The notes beneath the pieces were generated by a model. That model was not told the DNA's origin. It saw nothing but the letters and a program-made list of their open reading frames with translations, and ran no database searches. Position numbers and translations under genes: made by a program. DNA of 64,000 nt from contig CALCYA010000074.1 of the NCBI GenBank assembly GCA_937906165.1, positions 1 to 64,000 of the forward strand, written 5' to 3'. The DNA comes from an uncultured Bacteroidales bacterium (lineage in GTDB: Bacteria; Bacteroidota; Bacteroidia; Bacteroidales; Bacteroidaceae). Positions 59,609 to 64,000 of this stretch are shown piece by piece. Numbering within the stretch: the stretch's first letter is position 1; each line of letters starts with the position of its first letter.

Positions 59609-61258
59609 TTACCAACCAACCTGGACTCCGTCTTCGTAGAAGTGGCGTCCGAAGCTCCAGCCATATACACTATAGTAGCGTGCAAGCTCCTTGGCGCGTC
59701 CGATGAACTCCTCAACGTCTTTTGTGGCAGGGTCAGGGTTGCTCCAGCCAATCTCGGCAATGGCACCCAAACGTGGCAGTGTCTTGTACTGCAACTGCAT
59801 TGGAGTGGTCACGTACTCGGTCCACATGTTGCCCTGTACACCCATGATGTATTTCTGCTCATCTTTTGCCAGCTGGTCATACGGGTTGAATGAGTAGCTC
59901 TTGCGCAATGGAACGTAGCTGCCGTTGCTGTCGAGTTCGTCCTTGCGGTCTGTTGTCTGACGGTAGTCGAGGTAGCAGTAGCCGCTCGGAGTCATGATCG
60001 CATTGTTGCCCTTCTTTGCGGCAGCGATGCCGCCCTCGGTTCCGCGCCAAGACATGATTGTTGCGCCCTGGCTCACACCGCCCTCAAGAATCTCGTCCCA
60101 GCCTATCATCTTGCGGCCGTGGTCGTTGAGGAACTTCTCAATGCGGCTGTTCACGTATGACTGCAGTTCGGCCTCATTCTTGAGGTTGTTCTCCTTGATG
60201 CGCTTCTGGCAGTCGGGGCACTCCTTCCACATATCGCGTGGAGCCTCGTCGCCGCCGATGTGGATATACTCGCCGGGGAACAGGTCCATTACCTCTTCGA
60301 GCACATTCTCCCAGAATTCGAATGTGCTTTCCTTGCCGGCACAAGCAATCTGCTTCGATACTCCCCAGTAGGCCCAGGTCTTGTAGTTGCCTTTTTCGCC
60401 CTCGCAGCCCAACCATGGGTATGCGCTCAATGCGCCGAGCGAATGGCCCGGAATCTCAATTTCGGGAACGATGGTGACGAAATGCTCCTGTGCATACTTT
60501 ACAACCTCTTTTATATCCTTCTGTGTGTAGTAACCGCCATAAGGTATGCCGTCAAGGCCTTCGTTGTGGCCTGTGGTGGTCTGCTCGCGCAGGCTGCCCA
60601 ACTTCGTGAGGAGAGGGTATTTCTTTATCTCGATGCGCCAGCCCTGGTCCTCGGTGAGGTGCCAGTGGAAGCGGTTCATCTTGTGCAGTGCAAGTATGTC
60701 GATCATCTCCTTTATGGTCTCAACGTCCCAGAAGTGGCGTGAGCAGTCGAGCATGAAGCCGCGGTAACCGAAGTGCGGGGCATCGTTGATGGTGAGCAGT
60801 GGCAATGCAAGGCTCTTGAGGTCAATAGGAGTCTCGTATGCCTGTACCGGAACAATCTGCTTTATTGTCTGTATGGCATAGAATACACCGGCTGCGCTCT
60901 TTGCCTTGATGATGATGTTCTCGGGAGTAATCTCAAGATGGTAGCCTTCCTCCTTGATTGAATTCTCTTTTCTGATGATGATGTTGTTGGCACCTTCAAT
61001 CTTTGTGCCTTTCTTGAAGGCCTTTCCGAACAGTTCCACTCCCAGCTTGTTGAGCTCGTTGAGGGCATACTTCATGCTCTTGTCCTCGAGCTTGCACACA
61101 ACTTTTGTGGTGGGACTGAGGATAAATTTGCTGTTGCTGTTGCCCATTTCAATTTTGGTGGGCTTGGGCAGGATGTTCTTTGCATTGTGTATCTGTGCGG
61201 TGGACAATGACACCGTTGCAACCAATGCAATAACCAGTGATAGGATTCTTTTTGACAT
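59609..61258 (-). CDS. GH20 beta-N-acetylhexosaminidase, secreted
   Basis: 549 aa with signal peptide (to about 21). GH20b domain (about 30-150), then a TIM barrel with HWHLTEDQGWRIEIKKYP and the catalytic pair D337-E338 in HIGGDEAPRDMW. No C-terminal binding or sorting module, so it is of normal length and may stay in the periplasm or on the outer membrane. It acts on GlcNAc/GalNAc exposed after sialidase and sulfatase work. The sialidase gene lies downstream on the same strand. Confidence 0.93.
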   Translation of the reverse strand: MSKRILSLVIALVATVSLSTAQIHNAKNILPKPTKIEMGNSNSKFILSPTTKVVCKLEDKSMKYALNELNKLGVELFGKAFKKGTKIEGANNIIIRKENSIKEEGYHLEITPENIIIKAKSAAGVFYAIQTIKQIVPVQAYETPIDLKSLALPLLTINDAPHFGYRGFMLDCSRHFWDVETIKEMIDILALHKMNRFHWHLTEDQGWRIEIKKYPLLTKLGSLREQTTTGHNEGLDGIPYGGYYTQKDIKEVVKYAQEHFVTIVPEIEIPGHSLGALSAYPWLGCEGEKGNYKTWAYWGVSKQIACAGKESTFEFWENVLEEVMDLFPGEYIHIGGDEAPRDMWKECPDCQKRIKENNLKNEAELQSYVNSRIEKFLNDHGRKMIGWDEILEGGVSQGATIMSWRGTEGGIAAAKKGNNAIMTPSGYCYLDYRQTTDRKDELDSNGSYVPLRKSYSFNPYDQLAKDEQKYIMGVQGNMWTEYVTTPMQLQYKTLPRLGAIAEIGWSNPDPATKDVEEFIGRAKELARYYSVYGWSFGRHFYEDGVQVGW

Positions 61259-61430
61259 AATTATATATTTTAGTTCTTATTTTGATTTTATTGCCAATAT
61301 GCGAAGATACGCAATACTTCTCTAATTGAGAATAAGAAAATAAAAAAAATGTAATTTTCTCAAATTATATGTAGGGTAAATTATTTTTTTTGTTTACATT
61401 CGCGAAATAGAAAATATAACTAACCAAAAT

Positions 61431-62396
61431 ATGACTATGAGCGAAAAGTATGTAATTGGAATTGACCTGGGCGGTACTAATACCGTTATCGGTCTGGTAG
61501 ATGTAAAAGGCCACATTCTGGCAAAGGATGATTCAATCAAGACTCAGGCGCACCCCGACATCGAGGAGTACACCGATTCTATTGCGGCGGTAATAAAGAG
61601 ACTTGCCGAGGAAAACGGTTGCGAGGGTAAACTCGAGGGCGTTGGTGTAGGTGCTCCTATGGCAAACTACTACACAGGCGAGATTGTGAACGCAGCAAAC
61701 CTCCCTTGGAAGGGTATCGTTCCCCTGGGTTGGCTGATTGAGAAGAAGACAGGTCTTCCTACAAAGGTTACCAATGATGCCAACGCTGCTGCTATCGGTG
61801 AGATGAAGTACGGTGTAGCTCAGGGTATGAAGGATTTCGTATACATCACTTTGGGCACAGGCGTAGGTAGCGGTATCGTTGCCAACGGTCAGCTCATCTA
61901 TGGCCACGACGGCTTTGCCGGCGAGCTCGGTCACGTGACAGCTCCGGTTCTTGAGGGCCGTTCTTGCGGTTGCGGACGCACCGACTGCCTCGAGACCTAT
62001 GCTTCGGCTACAGGTATCGTACGCACAGCCAAGAAATGGCTTGTCGAGAGAAACGACCCAAGTTCACTCCGTGACATCTGTATGAACAACCTCACATCAA
62101 AGATGCTTTTTGATGCTGCCATTGCAGGAGACAAGTTCGCAAAAGAGATTTTCGACTTCACAGGTAAGGTCCTTGGTGATGCTTTCTGTAACTTCATTGC
62201 ATTCTCTGCTCCTGAGGCAATAATCCTCTTCGGCGGTCTTGCAAACGCTGGCGATCTGTTGCTCGAACCTATCCGCAAGCAGATGAACGAGAATGTAGTG
62301 TTCTTGTGGAAAGACAAGGTTAAGGTGTTGAAATCTTCTCTCCCAGGTGCTGACGCAGCGGTTCTCGGTGCTTCGGCTCTCGGTTGGAAAGACTAA
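61431..62396 (+). CDS. ROK-family sugar kinase
   Basis: 321 aa. ATP-binding start IGIDLGGTNTVIGLVDVKG and the ROK signature with zinc Cys: GRSCGCGRTDCLETYASATG. The catalytic Asp lies in VTNDANAAAIGE. Substrate could be glucose, GlcNAc or ManNAc; the neighbours (hexosaminidase, sialidase) favour an amino sugar. Start at the first or third codon (61437). Divergent from the GH20 gene. Confidence 0.9.
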   Translation: MTMSEKYVIGIDLGGTNTVIGLVDVKGHILAKDDSIKTQAHPDIEEYTDSIAAVIKRLAEENGCEGKLEGVGVGAPMANYYTGEIVNAANLPWKGIVPLGWLIEKKTGLPTKVTNDANAAAIGEMKYGVAQGMKDFVYITLGTGVGSGIVANGQLIYGHDGFAGELGHVTAPVLEGRSCGCGRTDCLETYASATGIVRTAKKWLVERNDPSSLRDICMNNLTSKMLFDAAIAGDKFAKEIFDFTGKVLGDAFCNFIAFSAPEAIILFGGLANAGDLLLEPIRKQMNENVVFLWKDKVKVLKSSLPGADAAVLGASALGWKD

Positions 62397-62421
62397 AATA
62401 GAGAATTCAAAATGACATATC

Positions 62422-62470
62422 AAAATGTCTCTGAGGCCTCTATTCAATGGATGCTTCAGGGACATTTTTT
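62422..62470 (+). terminator. Terminator of the ROK kinase gene
   Basis: AAAATGTCTCTGA pairs with TCAGGGACATTTT (one G-T pair), followed by TT and CTAAATAAAA. It separates the kinase from the sulfatase gene. Confidence 0.75.
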
Positions 62471-62499
62471 CTAAATAAAAGATAAAAAGTTTTTGACTT

Positions 62500-64000
62500 A
62501 TGGAAAATATACTCGACAAGACTAAGAAACTGCTCGGTTTTTCTCTTACCGGTGTTGCTGCATTGCCTATGCTGGCGTCATGCGCGGGTGAGGAGGCCAA
62601 GCCCGAGGGTCCGATGAACATCCTGTTCATCATGTGCGACGACCATTCGTACCAGACAATCAGTGCGTACGACTCTACGTTCATACGCACTCCAAATATC
62701 GACCGTATTGCAGCTGATGGTGTACGTTTTACAAACAGCTTCGTGGCAAACTCTATCAGCGGCCCTTCACGTGCCTGCATGCTTACCGGTAAGCACAGCT
62801 TTGCCAACGGTTTCACCGACAACAGCTCTTCTTTCGACGGCAGTCAGCAGACATTCCCGAAACTGTTGCAGCAGCAGGGTTATGAGACTGCGGTAATAGG
62901 TAAGTGGCACCTTACATCCGAACCTACTGGCTTTGACCATTGGGATATACTGATAGGACAAGGAGATTATTATAACCCCACATTCATACGCAACGGAGAG
63001 AAGGTGAAACGCGATGGATATGCAACGAATGTCACAACGGACCTTGCACTTGAGTGGCTCACCAACGGACGCAATCAGGAGAAACCTTTCTGTCTGCTGT
63101 TGCACCACAAGGCTCCGCACCGTACATGGATGCCCGATACATGTGACTTCGACCTCTTTGCCGACAGCAACTTCCCGTTGCCGGAGACTTTCTACGACAA
63201 CTATGAGGGCCGTGAGGCTGCAAAGGGACAGCGTATGTCAATCACCAAGGATATGGACCTTGTATATGACCTCAAGTTGGCCGATAAGGACAGCGCCATC
63301 CACAGCCGTCCCGACCTTGAGGCGGCTGGCCGTCGCATATACAACAATATGAATACCGAGCAGAAACTGGCATGGGATGCACACTACGACGTGGTGATAG
63401 AGAAGTTCAAGAAGGCAGGTCTTGATGGCAAGGAACTCGATGCCTGGAAATATCAGCAGTATATGCGTGACTACCTGCGTGTAATAACATCTGTTGACCG
63501 CAACGTGGGCCGCGTGCTCGATTATCTTGAGGAAAACGGTCTCATGGACAATACTCTCATAGTTTACACTTCGGACCAGGGATTCTATATGGGTGAGCAC
63601 GGCTGGTTCGACAAGCGCTGGATGTACGAGGAATCGTTCCGCACTCCACTGCTTGCACGCTTGCCAGGCAGCAAGGTAAAGGGTGACATCCCGCAGATGG
63701 TACAGAACATCGACTATGCTCCAACATTCCTGGAACTTGCAGGTGTTGATGTACCGCAGGATATCCACGGTTGTTCTTTCCTCCCTCTTCTCAAGGGTGA
63801 GGAGTGGAAACCTAACCGTGACGGTGTATATTACCATTATTATGAGTACCCTGATGAGCATGCTGTCAAGCGTCATCTTGGTGTACGCACAGAGACTCAC
63901 AAACTCATACATTTCTATGAGGACAACGTGTGGGAACTCTACGACCTGCGTGCCGATAAGAATGAACTGAACAACATCTACGGACAGCCGGGTACTGAAG
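62500..64000 (+). CDS. Lipoprotein S1-family sulfatase, Ser type, cut by window end
   Basis: At least 500 aa, no stop before the end. N-terminus with lipobox LPMLASC (Cys 28), so surface or periplasm-anchored. Metal-binding NILFIMCDDHSYQ; active-site S87-G-P-S-R91 in SISGPSRACMLTGKHS; GKWHL at about 135; TSDQGFYMGEHGWFDKRWMY later, typical for S1 sulfatases acting on amino-sugar sulfates. It probably removes 6-O-sulfate from GlcNAc or a related sugar. It needs an anSME maturase, not visible here. The family call is firm, the substrate is not. Confidence 0.9.
   Translation, partial: MENILDKTKKLLGFSLTGVAALPMLASCAGEEAKPEGPMNILFIMCDDHSYQTISAYDSTFIRTPNIDRIAADGVRFTNSFVANSISGPSRACMLTGKHSFANGFTDNSSSFDGSQQTFPKLLQQQGYETAVIGKWHLTSEPTGFDHWDILIGQGDYYNPTFIRNGEKVKRDGYATNVTTDLALEWLTNGRNQEKPFCLLLHHKAPHRTWMPDTCDFDLFADSNFPLPETFYDNYEGREAAKGQRMSITKDMDLVYDLKLADKDSAIHSRPDLEAAGRRIYNNMNTEQKLAWDAHYDVVIEKFKKAGLDGKELDAWKYQQYMRDYLRVITSVDRNVGRVLDYLEENGLMDNTLIVYTSDQGFYMGEHGWFDKRWMYEESFRTPLLARLPGSKVKGDIPQMVQNIDYAPTFLELAGVDVPQDIHGCSFLPLLKGEEWKPNRDGVYYHYYEYPDEHAVKRHLGVRTETHKLIHFYEDNVWELYDLRADKNELNNIYGQPGTE

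Noticed and set aside
63238..63912. 224-aa minus-strand ORF at the right end
   Set aside because: It is the antisense of the sulfatase gene, which has clear active-site motifs in the other strand.

Overview
The window looks like a gut Bacteroidales chromosome (Bacteroides/Prevotella-like). The evidence is promoters of the form TTTG-N18-21-TAnnTTTG instead of E. coli boxes, weak Shine-Dalgarno sites, Ser-type sulfatases, GH20 and GH33 enzymes, C-terminal domains of the form YDLQGRKV...GIYI.NGKKV.VK, DUF3108, DUF3244 and DUF3784 proteins, and a TSCPD protein. I cannot name the species from the sequence alone.

Region 1 (1 to about 30.1 kb) is the right-hand part of a tailed-phage-type prophage. 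Nearly all of its genes are on the minus strand and it runs off the left edge. Read in transcription order it holds small DNA-binding proteins (29.9-29.2 kb), a primase-helicase (28.9-26.1 kb), an iteron-like array (25.6-25.4 kb), ardA (25.1 kb), a head and packaging block ending in the large terminase (24.4-16.2 kb), a cargo island on the opposite strand (16.05-2.8 kb), and then small genes plus a 356-aa probable virion protein (2.4-0.07 kb). No integrase is in view, so the other end must lie to the left.

The cargo island is the most interesting part. It is clearly more AT-rich than the phage genes. It encodes a membrane-spanning TPR/HTH regulator transcribed away from an eight- or nine-gene operon: a DUF3244-like secreted protein, a C39-like/VKOR/thioredoxin disulfide-forming enzyme, a short LanC-like protein without zinc ligands, a GT4 glycosyltransferase, a 91-aa double-glycine precursor whose 65-residue core has six Cys including a CX3C-X13-CX3C pattern, an outer-membrane barrel protein, a GT2 glycosyltransferase, a peptidase-containing ABC exporter and a short HlyD-type adaptor. 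Together these could make, oxidise, glycosylate, cleave and export a Cys-rich peptide, an arrangement that recalls the glycocins of Firmicutes. The regulator-operon gap carries an inverted repeat placed just upstream of a well-formed promoter.

The prophage also carries two long imperfect hairpins, one in front of ardA and one in front of the small-gene operon. They share boundary words but have different, still paired, stems.

Region 2 (30.4-53.0 kb) is ordinary chromosome: DUF3108 protein, radical SAM protein, sulfatase, GEVED surface protein, SemiSWEET, prmA, MATE, FKBP, TSCPD protein, a large GH20 enzyme, a TRIC-type channel, an SPFH/Arc-like/DUF3784/PAP2 cluster, nadA, a divergent threonine dehydrogenase-kbl pair, and a dual SGNH sialate esterase. 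A 52-aa ORF lies downstream of the dehydrogenase.

Region 3 (53.0-54.7 kb) is mosaic: interspersed palindromic repeats, two fragments nearly identical to the left end of the window but inverted, and a HigBA-type toxin-antitoxin pair sitting exactly between those fragments.

Region 4 (54.7-64 kb) degrades host glycans: a 1549-aa sialidase with two SGNH-type domains, a GH20 hexosaminidase, a ROK sugar kinase and a lipoprotein sulfatase cut by the window end. With the GH20, esterase and sulfatase of region 2 this suggests use of sialylated and sulfated mucin-type glycans. No SusC/SusD pair is present. No rRNA, tRNA or CRISPR array was recognised.
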